From Diploscapter coronatus (lineage: Eukaryota > Nematoda > Chromadorea > Rhabditida > Rhabditidae), in NCBI GenBank assembly GCA_964036155.1, contig OZ038422.1, positions 24,451,201 to 24,515,200 on the forward strand: a stretch of 64,000 nt of DNA, read 5' to 3'. The number at the start of each line of letters is the position of its first letter. The first letter of the stretch is position 1. Positions 48,371-61,864 of this stretch are shown here, one piece after another. The position numbers and the translations under genes are program-made. The notes beneath the pieces were generated by a model, which worked only from the letters and a program-made list of their open reading frames with translations, ran no database searches and was not told the origin of the DNA.

Positions 48371-51300
48371 CTAGACTCGTCTAAAATCGCCCTTGAAAAT
48401 TCGGGTGAGTGTTTTCTTGAACTGTTGATTGGCCATCGCATAACAAAACGGATTCAGAGGAGAGTTCATGTAGCACAGGTAGTAACTGAATTTTATCAAT
48501 TTACAATGTAAATCCCATCTTATGAAATCCAGCTTTATGAGAAAGAATTGCATAAATTTTGCATCAATGGATCTCAATTTGATTACAAGACTTGCATTCT
48601 TTCAAAAGAAGGCATTTTAGCACTTTGATTTTAGTTAATTTTTACCTGATAGCATAAACCAAATTGAAGGTAGGCGAGTTTTTGCAGGAATCACAGAAAC
48701 CGATTATCGTAGCCATCACATAAAAGGGCGTCCAGAGAATGATGAAAGACCCCAGAATGAAAGTGATCGTCCTCAACGCTTTCCGCGCGCGGTTTTCCGA
48801 ACGAGACTTGTATTCCTGAAAAACCCAGCATAAATAATAAAAATCTGTAAAAACTCTAACAAAAATACAGTAAAGGTGGGTAGGAGATAGAAAATATTCG
48901 GGAAACTACACTGTATTTTTGAAGTACTCTCAATTCAATGCTCTCTAGAGACTTTCGAAGCCTAATATGGTTTTGACACGATACGAATTCACGGTAATAG
49001 CAAATCACAGATAGCGAAGTTGGATCGAGAAAATTGCAACTATTTTAAATATCATGCTCGTCGTAGAACTTTTGCTATTTTCATCTATTTCATATCATCG
49101 AAGTCAAGCAAATTTGAAGAAGAAAAATGTTCCAAACTAACTTTGAATATAAATTGATCATCAGTTAGAAGAGAGCATATTTTATTTCTAGCAAATTTAC
49201 TAGACTTCGACGATGCACACGTTCAACAGTGACTGTATAGCGCATAATCTAATCAATCGTAAAGTGATCATCGGAAGCTAAGGAAACATGGCAACGAAGC
49301 TTTGCATCATAATAAAACTGCATTGCTAAAATATATGGCTATGTGTTGTGGCGGTGTACCTTTTTCCGAAAAGGATTCAGCATGTTTAACACGCTCTGAA
49401 ATTTTCATTTCCTAGTTTTAATGGTCTCAAAATTTTTCTAAATCTAAAAAACCCCATACTTTATCTTTCGATCTTCGTTTCCTCTTCCTTCGTGTACTTT
49501 TAGCTCGCATGACGGTAAGCATACGTCTTAGACGGTGTTCAGCTGTTCTGAATTCAAATCTTGCAATCTGTGAAACTCAAGTTTCCCAACCTTCGAATGC
49601 TCTCGACTCTGGAAACGGCTATCAAAGGCACGGTCACTTCCTCAGCGCAGATTTCCACCTTGATCTCACCATTAGGTTTCTGAAAAATCTTCGATCGAAA
49701 TTGCCAACTCCAATAAGGACAATTTAAAACTTGAATTTTAGACAACTCGACAATATTTCGGCTATGACTAACCATCTCTTCCTTGATCATCTGCTGCACC
49801 AATTCGATTGTCTCTATCGATCGGTTCATACTCAATGTCATCTGCCGATCTTCTTCGAAGATCCTCCGGGCATTTGTGTGGTTGCTCGTCTGTTCATGCT
49901 TTGTATTTTCCTCCTGCTTTAACCGCTTCTCCTTCCAAAGCTCGTCGTTTCCCACAAGAGATGACACACTGTCAGCATCGATGAATGGGAGGGATATCGA
50001 AGGTCTAAATATTCAACTTCGTCGAGTGAAGCAACAAATCTGCAGATTCGGGAAAGATACGAGTTTTCTTAGCATAGGAAAAAGGAACATTAAAAAATGT
50101 ATCTTCTTCAATATCGTGATTTCATCGTGTTGCTTCTTCCATATCGATAAAGTCTTAACATTGGCAAATCATTCTCCATTCTAGACATACCCAAAATGAA
50201 CGTGTTGTCGAGAAGGGGTCCTTTGGCTGCAATCTTGGCAGTCATCTGGCGGAGGGACCTCGTCAGCAGAACACTGTGATGGCTCAGGACTAACGCATGG
50301 TGCGGTTGATTCTCGCTCGATTACGGAACTCAGTTCTTGGGTGGGTCTATAGAAAATTATGTCTTTAACAAATTCTCCCAATCGGGCCAAGATTTCGGCA
50401 GTCCAGCCCGCAAAATACGAGCTGGACCGTTGGAATCTTGTTTCCAATTACCTAATTGACATCCTAGAAAGGTTCCTAGGTGGTACGATTTCCGCCCGCT
50501 CGGCTAAAGGCATCACCCGACTGATTGAGGTAGCGATCATCGGTTCGGCTGGTGCGAAAGTGGAGTAACTGAATTCAGGACATAGAAAATAGGAGCTGAC
50601 TTATCATTCGAAAAAAAGTCTATGATACCATGACATGATAGAGAAAATGCAAAATAATAAGACAGTCTTATATGAGTTTTTCATTATCATCATTTGTGTC
50701 ACAATATCGCAGGTGAAGAGAATTTCTCAGTTTCCGATGATTTTGAAATTTTACCTATTGTTGATCGTACAAACATCAATATGATTTCCGAGAATCGCAT
50801 TTTTCGAGTTGAGATTCTGCAGCGTGGGTGCCACAGAGATCGAGGCTACAGATGGTGCTGGCATGGACGTCGACTGAGTGTTGTTCTTAGTTACCCTGAA
50901 ATTTTGAGTCTGTAAGTTTTAAAATTTTGGATCATTTAATTTTATCTCTTGTAATATTACTTGTTGCGCTTTCGTTTTTGAAGTAAAAATAATTTCATTT
51001 GTCAAAGTATAGCCTCTGTTCATTGTTTACTTTCACATGCCGAATATTTTCCGGGTACTGAATTTTTCACGAAGATGTAAAACGAAGAGCTTGTTGTGCT
51101 TTCAACTTTTCTATTTTTCATGAAAATTTGCCAATGATGTCCTTTTGCTTCCATTTTTGACATGGAAATTTCTTCGCCATCGTCGAAAAAGTCGAAGATA
51201 ATTTGTTCCTTGTTTGTCGAGAGCTTTGACTTGCAAAAATTGCTTCTGGAGACTGCCGACTTCTTACGCACCTTTTTGTCTGCACTTGGAGCCGCCACAA

Positions 51301-54300
51301 TGCACTTTTCAAAGTTCTTCGAGTCTGTTTAAGGCTATTTCCAGCAATTTTTGCCCCTCGTCAGTAATTTTTACACCCTCTAAAGCTCCTTTGAACTCTT
51401 CCAGGACCTAGAGGAGATTTGATTGAATTTCCTCTATGCGCGCGGTGCCCAAAAAAGAAGCACCTTGAAGATAATCGAGTACAGCAAAATGTAGGCGAGG
51501 TCGCTAATGCAATGGAAACAATAACTTATGAAATTCGCTTCGAAAATTCCAAAATTCAGCTATGCAGACAAGATCCACTCAATTATGATCAGCTGCCTTA
51601 TTTGACGATAACAAAAGGTTTTTTATCTACATGACGATAGGGTGATCTTGAGTGATAGTATTCTGATCCACTGGACACGATGTCCAAATTCTTTTCAGAA
51701 TGGAAAGTTTTGCCATTTTGAAGATCTTCGTTCTGCAAAACGAACGTCTTCAAGTCCCTGCATTTGTATAGACTTGCAAACTTCATGCTCCCCCATACGG
51801 AAAATTCGTGCTGAATTGATAGAGTTTCGCTGTTTTCGCTGCAGATTTTCGGTTGGACGCACCCGTACACCTCAATGTTGGAATTTCCATCGTTATCATT
51901 CGGTCCCTGCCCAATCTCCATAAATGTGCTCATTTGGCTTGCAAAGGATTTTGCGAGCGCGCGGGGTTCGCTCCGACTCGAGTCGAGAAAAATTGCCGGC
52001 AGGCCATGAAATATTGCAAATGGGATTTGTGTTGGTGGGAGCGCCGACCGATACCCAAAATATGTGCACTAAATTGAGTTATGGACGAGAAGAAAGTTGC
52101 GGATTTTATAGCGAAAGGGGTCGAGATTGATAGCCGGGGACAAAGATTTTGAGAAGAAAAAGCCGGACTTCCTTATAAAAATGATTAAGATATCATGATT
52201 TTATGGTACAGCCTCAGTAGAAAGAACTAAATAGAAACAAATTACTAAAAAACTGGGATCTTTCTGAAACATCAAAAAAAAAAAAAGTTCTCTTTTCATC
52301 ATTATCGATGATGAAATTGTTATCTCATTATTCTTTTGAAAGTGTACTAAATGTAGGATGATCTTCAGTTCGGCGAATTATGTCAAAATCGTCATAACTG
52401 TTGGCTTTTCCTGAAGCTCATTTACTCCCGCTGCTGAGTTATTTGTTTTTATCAAATTCTTATCTGCTCGCTTGTTTTTCTCGCGCGAGATTGATTTCGC
52501 TTCTCGGAACGAGTTTCTTCACGTTCCCCTGGCGAATTCCTCAGATCTGCCACGAATCGCAGCTAGTCCAAATGCCAAATTCATCCCGAGCCTTCCCCGT
52601 TGCTAGTTTTTGCACGATTCGAAGGAGCCAAGAAAAGCGGGGGCAATGAGAGAGAATCAGAGACGCTCCCCTGAGGATGAGACGAAAAATGAGAGTCCGA
52701 GAGAGTGTGTGGATGAAGAGAAGAGTTTCTGCAGGAGTTGTAATAAGAAACATCAAGAAATAAAGAGTTGTATAGACTTAACTTTGTGGAATGATGAAGT
52801 GTACAGACGAAGTTCGATCTTGAATTTTGGAACTATGAAAGTCGAACTTCAATTTCGCTTCATCATCTTGAACTTGACGATTTGAAAAAATCGCGCACTA
52901 GCTCGCTAGTGGGAAAGTCAAAGAACGTCTCCCTACTCTCTCCTAAACCTACAACCCATTTTATCAGACGACATCGCTACGTCCTTACTTTTTCAAACCG
53001 ACTTGAGCTTCAAGTTTAGTTTGGGGAATTTTAGAATCTTGAAGACCCCTCAAATCTCCATTTTGAGTAAAAATAACTCCCTCTTCATCTTAAATCAAAC
53101 ATGTTGCGCATCTCCCATATGTCCATATGTCAAATATATGAGCCAAATGTGATGTGTCAATCAAATTAGCCCGACAACAAACATGCTCCAATCAGAAAAA
53201 GTTACGCTCCATCGTCAAGATGAAATGCGTCCCCTAAAAATTACCCCGAAAGCACTTCCGCAAAAACGCGGAATAACATCACACACACAGATGTCATGTT
53301 GCGCTCGCAGTAAATAACCAAATCATATTTACATCATTTTTGTCGCCGCGGAATATGAATGCATCATAAAAATATGTGCATATATTTCGAGCGAATGGAA
53401 CATGGATGGTGGCGATTTTTAATCCCAATTCTGTCCTGGGCCCATACTAAAGCCCCCTAAAAGTAGGAGCGAACTTGGCGTGAACTGTAGGCTATTTCTC
53501 TCTCAAAAACGAGTTGAGTTGAACTGAGCTTGTCATGAACTAAGTAGGGGCTTAGTACGGGCCCTGAGTCTTTCACTACATCGAATCCTCAGCAAGATAA
53601 AATCCGTGATAAAGCATGTAATTCAATCCTAACGCATGACTCAACATGACACAAACATACTTCATTGTTCCTGAAGTTGATCATGTGTCGCGAGTTTCGC
53701 GATAAAAAAGAACAATATGGAAAATATCAAGGATATGTCGGTCAATGTGGCTCCGCTTTCATAAAAAAGTATGTTGACATACCCGTGTCTACTAGACTCC
53801 GTTGTATCGTTGGGCGAATCTGAACTACTCTGAGCGGCTTCGCTCGTCCGAATACTCATCTCAGGCTTCCGCATCTCGGTCAGCAGGGCGAGGCGTTTGG
53901 TCTTCTGAAGATTTGCGATCAGTATCGTATGTATGAAAATAGTCATGACTTTATTTTCAAGATTAAACTTTTCCATACAAATTCCAACTAAATTCTACCG
54001 AATTTTGTTTCTATTAGATATTATTCAAAACTGTTATCTGTTATATTGAACTTCTATTCGATCATTTATGATATTAGTAATTTTGGACATACTACTTTCT
54101 CATCTTGACTATTTCAATAAACCCAATAAATATCAAAATCCCAAATCTTTTGAGTTTCGTATTCAGAAATGAATGGGTCCAGCGACAGTAAATTCAACTT
54201 TGATCGCTTATGACTTTTCAAAACTTGGACAACCTGAACAAATAATTGCAATTGTTACATCGCGTTACATACGAAATAGTAGGGAAGAGGATTTTTCCCT

Positions 54301-57300
54301 GACAAGTCCTATACTATTTCTCATGGAACAATGCAGTTACTTTTGTAAATTGCAACATATTTGATGGACGCTTTCGTTGTTTTGCCATTTCGCGGGTATT
54401 TTCGTCCTTCAATTTATCTGCGCTTTGGCATTTCATGTGGTTCTCGCGATTTTGTGCCGGTGTTTAATTCGACCTCCTTCCTGACTGCCGCGCGCTTCGA
54501 ATTTCACGCCCGTTTTGCCCTGTGTTGCTGTTGATGTACCGGATGATTCGCGCTCATGCATACATTCTTCGAAAATTGTCCGAGGGATTTGGAAAAGACT
54601 TAAAATGCGAAAAAATGGGTTTTGGAAGCGAAATTTGATATCCACGCGAACGGTCAAATGAGATTTTTTGTTTGTCTCGTTTTTTCTTCTTTCAATTTGG
54701 ATTTGAATGAATGTTGCAGAAGTGTGAAAAAAGAAATACGTTTTGAAAAGGAGCTTGATCAAAATAATCACATTATTTTTGTTGGGCCGCAGTATTGGTG
54801 TACAAATGCACAAAAATTGATAAATCAAGATAATAAAGCGAAAGTTTGCGCACTCCCACACAATTTTGCCAATGATAAATTGGGAAGTTTAGCCTTTCAC
54901 CACTGCGCCTATTTTCACCGCTAATCCCCCAAGGAGCGAATATCTTTTATCTATGGCTTCGTCTAGCTTATCCCTATTGTAATTTCATTATGTAACTCAT
55001 TTCCGAGCTGTGTAATGGCCCATAATTCATCGTGGTCTGGAGAAAGAACAAATGCATGATGACTTCGATCAGACATAAGACTATTCGGGGAAACTTGTAT
55101 GCTTTAATAACATGGACTAGATAGAGAGGGTTCAGATTAGTCAATGATAAGATTTTCCATCTTATCAAATAGTACGTCTTTTAGATTTGCCTCACTGAAA
55201 ATGATGATAAAATTGTACCTGATCACTTTTCAGCGCCAACTGTTTGGCAGCCCGATAGATCCCCCAGTACAGATAGAGCATGACGAACAGAGTTGACCAG
55301 TAATACGAAATGTACATGCCCATGTTGAGGAAGCCGTTTGTCATGAATTGGACGTAGCACTCGTGCTCCTTGAGGATCCGACCGGTGCCTGCAATTTTGA
55401 GCCAGTGAATTTAACTTTAGCGACGAGTGACAGGGTCCATCTGATTATCATCGCATTCATACATGAAAGGTTCAAAATTTTCATAACCTATCTGTTTTTG
55501 TTTCATCTCGTAAGGCTTTCAGAATTCTTGCATAGATAAATCTCGTTATCATTATCAGAAATCTCGAATTTACCTGTGAACGTTCCATACCCAAAGATCG
55601 AGACGGAGAACAGTATGCTTGGCACCTAGAAATGATAAAATCTTGCTTTTCCGGGATTTTCTTTCAAATATTTTTGCATTCAGCTGTTTTCTTGCTTTAT
55701 CTGCGTCATTGCAATGAACCTATTCGCTTGACCCAATGAATGCCTAATTGACTTGAGTCGTTTGCAAGAAAAATTAGATGGAAGAGATCTAGGGAATTAA
55801 TGGACCAACCCAAAATTGAGTTGGAATTAATTAGCCTGAGAAGGGGATTAACGTTGCAAATTTGCAGCTACTTTTTTCCTAGGTAATGAATTTTTTCGTA
55901 TAAAATTGCTCAACTTCGATTTTCGTGTCTCTACCCAGGTCTCCCGCATTACTATGTGTATCCATTGAGTTTATGCAATTTGAAGCCGCAGAGAAGCAGA
56001 CAAAAGTTAGTGAACCTAGAAGTTTGGGAGGAAAAGAAACACGATCATAGGAGAGAAGGAGAAAATTGACGCCATAACCCAAAAGCGAGCATTGGATTTG
56101 TCTCCAGATTTTCCGGGCTTCACGTCGCAGTGAAAAGAAGTTATTTGTGCGTCGTTTTACCGCACACAACTTCCCCCCAGGACCTCCGAGCAATCAGCGC
56201 CAGGCAGAATTGCCTTCCCGACGGATCCCCCAGTCTCAAGAAGGTCTCCAGCCAACAAAACCCCCAGAAACCTCGGTCGAAGAAGTAACAATAGACTAGA
56301 GTAAAATGAGCGTCGCAAGCCGGCGAAAAAATTCTCGAAAATCCCAAAAACCACGGTAATTAGCGCGGATTTTCCGCATAAACAAGTCACTTCGAATAAT
56401 TATTTTGGGCCATTCTTCCATTCATTGTCTCTCGCTCACGTCAATAGCCGAAATTAGCGGAAATCAGTTGCTAGGTTCGAAAATAGCACGGAGATATTTT
56501 CGAAAAATCGTGTAAATTGCTCGGGATGGCATGAAAATAGTTTAAATTCATTTTTCAGCGATATTGTTCGTGATCCTCAAAATTCTTGGCTTTGACTTGG
56601 GTAGGTAAAATTTTCGGGAAGCAAAAACGCGACGGCATTTCGACCCAATTGTGTGCAACTTTGCTGTCCCGTGTACCCGTACCGCAAAGCTAAGGGACGA
56701 AGGGCCAATTGAATTGAATTTCGCTTGTATCCTGTGTGCTTGCGCGGGTAGATGTGACGTCACATCACCCAAACAAGCCCACGTGATGCAGAAAAACCCG
56801 GAGCAGCTCAATGGATCACTAGTGAGGAGGAACAGTGTAAACAAAGGGCAGACAAAGGTAGCGGGTAAATTGGAGACTCCAAAAGTTTGCTTGTCATAAA
56901 AGGAATGCTGCGATATGTTTCAATTTTGAAGAGACAGAAATTATGACCAAGATATAGATAGTTTTATTCCCGAACGTAAAGCGTTGAACTCTAAAACTTC
57001 AGCGCTAACTAATATGCATATAAACGATGAGATACGATTGGAGAATGCAAATGCTAAATTTGAATATGAACTTTGGCATAAATTTTCGTCAATGTAACTT
57101 TGACTTGAACTATTGGGAATATCTGAAATTTCGGTGTGATTCGAGGTCTATAAAGTTGTTAGGAGTTTTGAGCTCTATAAAAGTCTCCGTCGAGTCAACC
57201 CTTGAAAATTTTTCCCTGATTTAAGTGTTTGAAGGACTCTGCACAATATTTCTGCAAGCTTCAAATCCCATCAATATCAAATTTGAGAAAACCACTTGCG

Positions 57301-60300
57301 CTCTCTAGATATGATTTAGCCATGAATAGGTAGATAATGTGATAAGGGTAATCAATCTTGAAGGAGTTTTTCAGCAAAAAAAAACGTACTATCCAGGTGG
57401 CGGCAATTATGAGCATGACCTTCTTCGGAGTGCGCCATTGGCGGTACATAGCGGGATGCTTGACGGAACAGTACCTGAAAATTGAGCCATTGACAAGGAA
57501 TTATAGATTGTGAGCGTACCGATCAACGGTAATGCCGAAAACGGTGTAGATTGACGCGAGGCATACGATGTAGTCAACGGATAGCCAGAGGTCACACAGA
57601 AAATCGCTCCAATACCATTGCTGTTCTTGGAGAATGAAAGCCGTATAAACGGGGATGCCTTCCAGACCGATTATCTGAAGAAGTACTCTTCTTCATTTCT
57701 GTAATTTTTTGTAGGAGTTGATCTCGAATACAAGTATTTCAGAGCTCAACTTACTACGAATTCGAGTTTTAGTTTCTCAAGTTTCTAAAATTCTCTTTCG
57801 AATATATGTTCCTCGTCAAAGAAAGCAACTGTTTGCGATATTTTGCATTTTACAGACTTCACTAATCTTTCATTTCATCTATCCATGATAAACTCAAATT
57901 CATATTCATTTTTTTATCATCATCATGATTCCCCTGTCGTTTTTGTCTAAGAAGTTTGCTTTCTCTGGGGTTCTTCATGGCCCTTTAGGGGACGAAGTCT
58001 AAAGAAGTACAGAAAAGGGTAGAGATCAATTGAAATCGAGAGATTTTGAGTGGCGCAAAAGAGGAAATAGACTGCGGATAGGAGGATTCTAAAGTGGCAG
58101 AAATAGATTGGAGAGGTAGTGCGTAAGCCCCCCTGCTTTTGCTGTGTGCGCGATGGCGACGGGGCAGGCAGCAGCACAATTCAATTTGCCCTCGAAATGC
58201 TGTGCTTCTGCTGCTGTGTCGCAGTGCGCGAGCGACGTTTTTATGAATCAGAATAGGAAAGAGCATCGGGAAGAAAGCAAATCCCGATTTCAATGACGAC
58301 TCTGAAAATCTACTACGACTACTTCGCACATGACTAGGGATAGGTTCAGGAATCTAGGTCGAAGTATCTGAATATGTAAATGATGCACCAATGACTCGAC
58401 CTATGATGCAGGATGCCCGAAGAATCGCGTCTAAGCATATCAGAAACTCAAGAGTTACTACGACATTATCCCCCTGTCAAGATGAGAAATTGAAAGGACA
58501 TCCAGCAGAATATGCAAAAAGCCCGTGGATCTTTGAACAAGAAAGCTATACTTCATCCAGGGGGGAAAGCGCTTGGAACTCATCCAATGAAAGCGTCGAA
58601 TGACGCCGAATTCGATCCAAACAAACCCGGTTCGACCTTCCCAAAAACGAATCAACTCGAAGTCTGAACTGAGCTTTCTAGCAAAACGTGCTTAATTTTC
58701 ATGTAACGTTTGATTGACATGTCTGATGAAAAGGAGTTCCTATTTTTTATGGCAAGCTACGTTATATCAAATAGTTTTCTAAACTATTTTTAGTAAAATG
58801 ATGACGATGATACTACCAGGTTGATCTTTGAAACCTCAACTTTTAATTATGATGGTTTCAAGATTTCATTGCATGAAGTTTCCAGTAATTAGGAATTATT
58901 GTGCAGGTCTCTTGAGTTTTTCGTTTATTCACCTTCGACGGCATTTTCGAAATTCCTTCCGCGTGTGACTGTGCATGTATGAGCTTTATTAGCCAGAAAG
59001 TGCAATTCGACTAGAGAATTCTAAAGAAGGGAGAAAAATGCGAAGAAACAAAATAAGAAGCTGCTTAAAGACCTGCGGCTCAACAAGCATAACTCCTTAA
59101 TTGGGGGCTTCCAAAACGAAGCCGGAATGAGGCTTGCTGGTGAAAAGAGAAGGCAGAGAAACCGTTTTTCCGAGCAAGTCGACTCTAAAGAAAGCAAGAA
59201 TTGAACGATGAAGGACGAATTCAAAAGCCTCGTCAATGAATAATTCGGTGATGATGAGACGAGAGCGATGCGTTAGAGAGCCCAGAGGCAAAAGGGCTCA
59301 TTGAAAGGATTATATTTTGGAAGAGAACACCGCGCAGCAAAACGCATTCATCTTGGCGTAGGATAAGTCGCATTCGAGAAAAGTTGAAAGGCATCGACAG
59401 AAAAAGCGATGATGATTCTATGGAAAAAGCGGTAGAAAGATGATACGCAAAGCGATGTCACAGCAGAAAAGGTAGAAATATTTTAAAAGGTCGTGTGTAT
59501 TTTGGTGATGAAATCGCATCGCTGAATTGTCTCTATTTGTTTCAAAAAGATAAACCTCTCAAGCTAAACTAGTAGCCCCCCCCCCCCCCCCATCAGTCCA
59601 TCAGATAAGTCTTGCTTCTGTGATCCTACAGCTTCAATTGTTTCGAATTCAATCCTCAGATCTCTCGAAATAAAGGTGTTCTTCATCAGGCTGCATTTAA
59701 CCAAAATGATCAATCTTGCGATAACTTCAATCTCTTCGTTCTTCTGCATCTGATTTGTGCTCTCAGACGTCAACAAGATTCATCTCCCTCAACAGCTCGC
59801 TGCACTGCTTCTCCTGCTTCGACTTGCCTTGGGTCTTCGATAACCGCATCCATTACTCTCTTGCCCCCAGGGATTTCCCTCCTTAGGCTCAAAAGGGGGG
59901 AAGCGAGACGAGGAATCTCCACATTCAGAAAGGGGAAATATTCACAACGCGCAGAGTGCCGAGCTTCATCGCTTATTTTCATCGCCTTTCATCACCTCTC
60001 GCCCCTTCTTTGATTTGAGTCCTTCCAGCAGTGTCTAACTTCTCTCCTCAAACGCATCTCCAGAGGATTCTCACCGTGCAATCTGATATATCAACCAGTG
60101 GTTTTGCATAGAAATGCGCCCATTTCTAGGGGTCTATAGAAGAAGAAGAAGAAGAAAAACCTTTGGAAGACAAAAGATTAGAGCTATTTCTTCGGAACCT
60201 GGGTAGAGACGCAGATCTTTCGGACTATCCTGATGAATCCAGTATCTCGTCCACCACTTATCGCTCATTAAAGCGCTGTCATTGAATTCTCAAACGTCTA

Positions 60301-61864
60301 CGACACACAAACAGCGTTGCAGAATTGAATAAGATAGAGACATCGGAAATTAAAAATGTGTCTTCTGTTATCTTTACCTAGTCAAGAAATCAACCTACGA
60401 ACATCTGTTGTAAAAAGTAACAAGAGCAGCATGGAACATTTTGAGGTTGTAAAACTTCTAGACGACCCAAAGATTCTCAAATCACGATTATACTCTGCGT
60501 ACTTTGCACTGAAGCCGGACGAAATTTCCGAAAACAAGCATATTCAGGTAAAAAGGCACCAAGATAATAAATTCGAATTGGAAAGTAATCTCCGACTAAA
60601 TATCCGGCATGATAAAGACCATCGAAACAAATGAAATATACCTATACTTTATCATCTCACTTCTCTATCCTCTTTTTCTCAGGAATTACGGTATTTTGCA
60701 CACTATTTCTAGCTATTTCGTAAAATTCGTTATGGTAAGGGAAATGACAGGGTGATCTAGAAATCCGACTAAAAAGACTACTTGCTCAATGCTGCCTAAA
60801 TCTAAAGTTTCTGAAAATAGAACGATAAATAATAAAGTATATATTACGAAAAAGTTCAAGCTAATGAGCGCCTCATAGACCGTAAACTACATCATTTTTT
60901 CGCCTTTTCAGGAGTGTAAAACTTTCGACGACTTTTATTTATTATATATTGCCTTGGTGTATATTTACTGCAAATTGGTCTGGGTCTATTATTTTCACGT
61001 ACTATTTCGAGATTTCTGGCTTTCTATGTGTGGTCCAGGCTTCATCATTACTCGACCTACTATTTCTTCCGAGTACGAATAAAGCTCTCCTCTCCTATTT
61101 CCTTAGTGTCTATCATAGTAGGCCATAAATGATGTGGACACAGATAAACGTTTTTTTTTTCCCAAGAACGAAAATACATATCTTCTGCCAACGTTCAAAA
61201 ATTGGACCTCCGAGCAATTTCGCAAAAGCATAGTACGCTTTAATGCCCCCCAAAAATGACTGAATATAGTAGATTTTTGGCTGAAAGAAAAAATCTTTGC
61301 AAAAAATAATGAAAAATAAGTGAGGATTAAGAAAATTTAAGATGGACTACCTAAAAAAAACGGGCCCAAAGCCGAGGGGTTACTCGCGCGGCTCAAACGG
61401 AGCGCGTTCACCAATTTCTAATCCCCCTCCCACCTACCTCTCACCCAAAATCTTCCAACCAACCAACACAACACATCCAAGAACGAACTATCAATAGACG
61501 TTTAGGATAGAGAAATGAAACAAAATGAAAGATAAAACGTTTAGGCCTCAGAAAGCGCACAACTGTTGCATTTACAGACATCAATATTGTCGAAAAAGTG
61601 AATCTCAAAATTTAAAGGTACCAAATGAGAACTTACCAAATCGGATACCGCCAGAGAAAAGATGAAGTAGTTCGCGGGTTGCCTGAAAATTCTTCATAAA
61701 AACGCAAGAAGTAGACGAAATGAAAAAATACGTTTTTAATGAAAGAACACCTGCCTGATATTTTTGTCAAGGTAGTACGACAGAAGTACCGCCACATTGC
61801 CGACGATTGTGATGATCGACAGAATCGCCATCACGAAGGCGATTATGAACACGAAAAATCCCAT
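48371..61864 (-). CDS. gar-2: Muscarinic-type acetylcholine receptor GAR-2
   Basis: Sixteen exons on the minus strand (61864-61755, 61682-61637, 57674-57520, 57474-57390, 55625-55574, 55388-55219, 53904-53783, 50895-50755, 50568-50452, 50346-50191, 50004-49773, 49679-49591, 49547-49460, 49395-49360, 48815-48646, 48485-48371) encode 627 residues. It is a class A GPCR: TM2 LAVSD, TM3 with the amine-binding Asp in WLSVDYIVC and then VDRYCSV (DRY), the ECL2 cysteine in [10 protein letters not shown]6 [10 protein letters not shown] and TM7 [10 protein letters not shown]. The third cytoplasmic loop is very long (about 330 residues, low-complexity, Ser/Thr-rich). The charged flanks [12 protein letters not shown] and [16 protein letters not shown] are muscarinic. 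The nearest match I recall is C. elegans GAR-2, a Gi/o-type receptor, rather than GAR-1 or GAR-3. The first intron needs a GC donor. The extracellular N-terminus is only about 4 residues, so a missing upstream exon is possible. Confidence 0.9.
51020..51945 (-). pseudogene. Decayed coding remnant, possibly MATH-domain
   Basis: Inside the large gar-2 intron (53782-50896) and on the same strand. Three coding-like segments are interrupted by stops and frame changes: 51933-51601 (containing [11 protein letters not shown] and LQNEDLQNG), 51413-51318 ([11 protein letters not shown] to NRLEEL then a stop), and 51298-51020 (containing [10 protein letters not shown] and SSSFYIFV). The WGxxKF plus L-x-N-x-x-L pattern recalls the C-terminal half of a MATH/TRAF domain, and HWQIF with SSFYIFV its N-terminal half. 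The halves come in reversed order, so this could be parts of two tandem domains. I could not build a frame that closes across the three parts. The MATH label is a weak pattern match by eye. Confidence 0.3.
53438..53564. repeat. Foldback element with about 20-base inverted arms
   Basis: Left arm 53438-53459 and right arm 53545-53564 pair as GGGCCC(A/G)TACTAA(A)GCCCC(C)TA with one mismatch and two indels. Between them are two related GAACTTGGCGTGAACT-like segments. It sits in a gar-2 intron and looks like a small foldback or MITE-type element; no transposase or clear target duplication is seen. Confidence 0.6.
59576..59591 (+). repeat. Poly-C run of 16
   Basis: Sixteen consecutive C residues in a gar-2 intron; on the transcribed sense strand it is poly-G and could form a G-rich structure. 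Confidence 0.85.
60138..60156 (+). repeat. (GAA)6 microsatellite
   Basis: Six GAA triplets at the start of a plus-strand open stretch within a gar-2 intron. Confidence 0.7.

Larger units (their letters stand above)
57675..61636. other. Large gar-2 intron (4 kb)
   Basis: Lies between the TM2 exons. It holds a C16 run (59576-59591), a (GAA)6 run (60138-60156), several ACTATTTC elements on the plus strand (60695, 61001, 61059) and coding-like but broken fragments at 58391-58670 and 60140-60634. No complete nested gene could be assembled. Confidence 0.45.
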
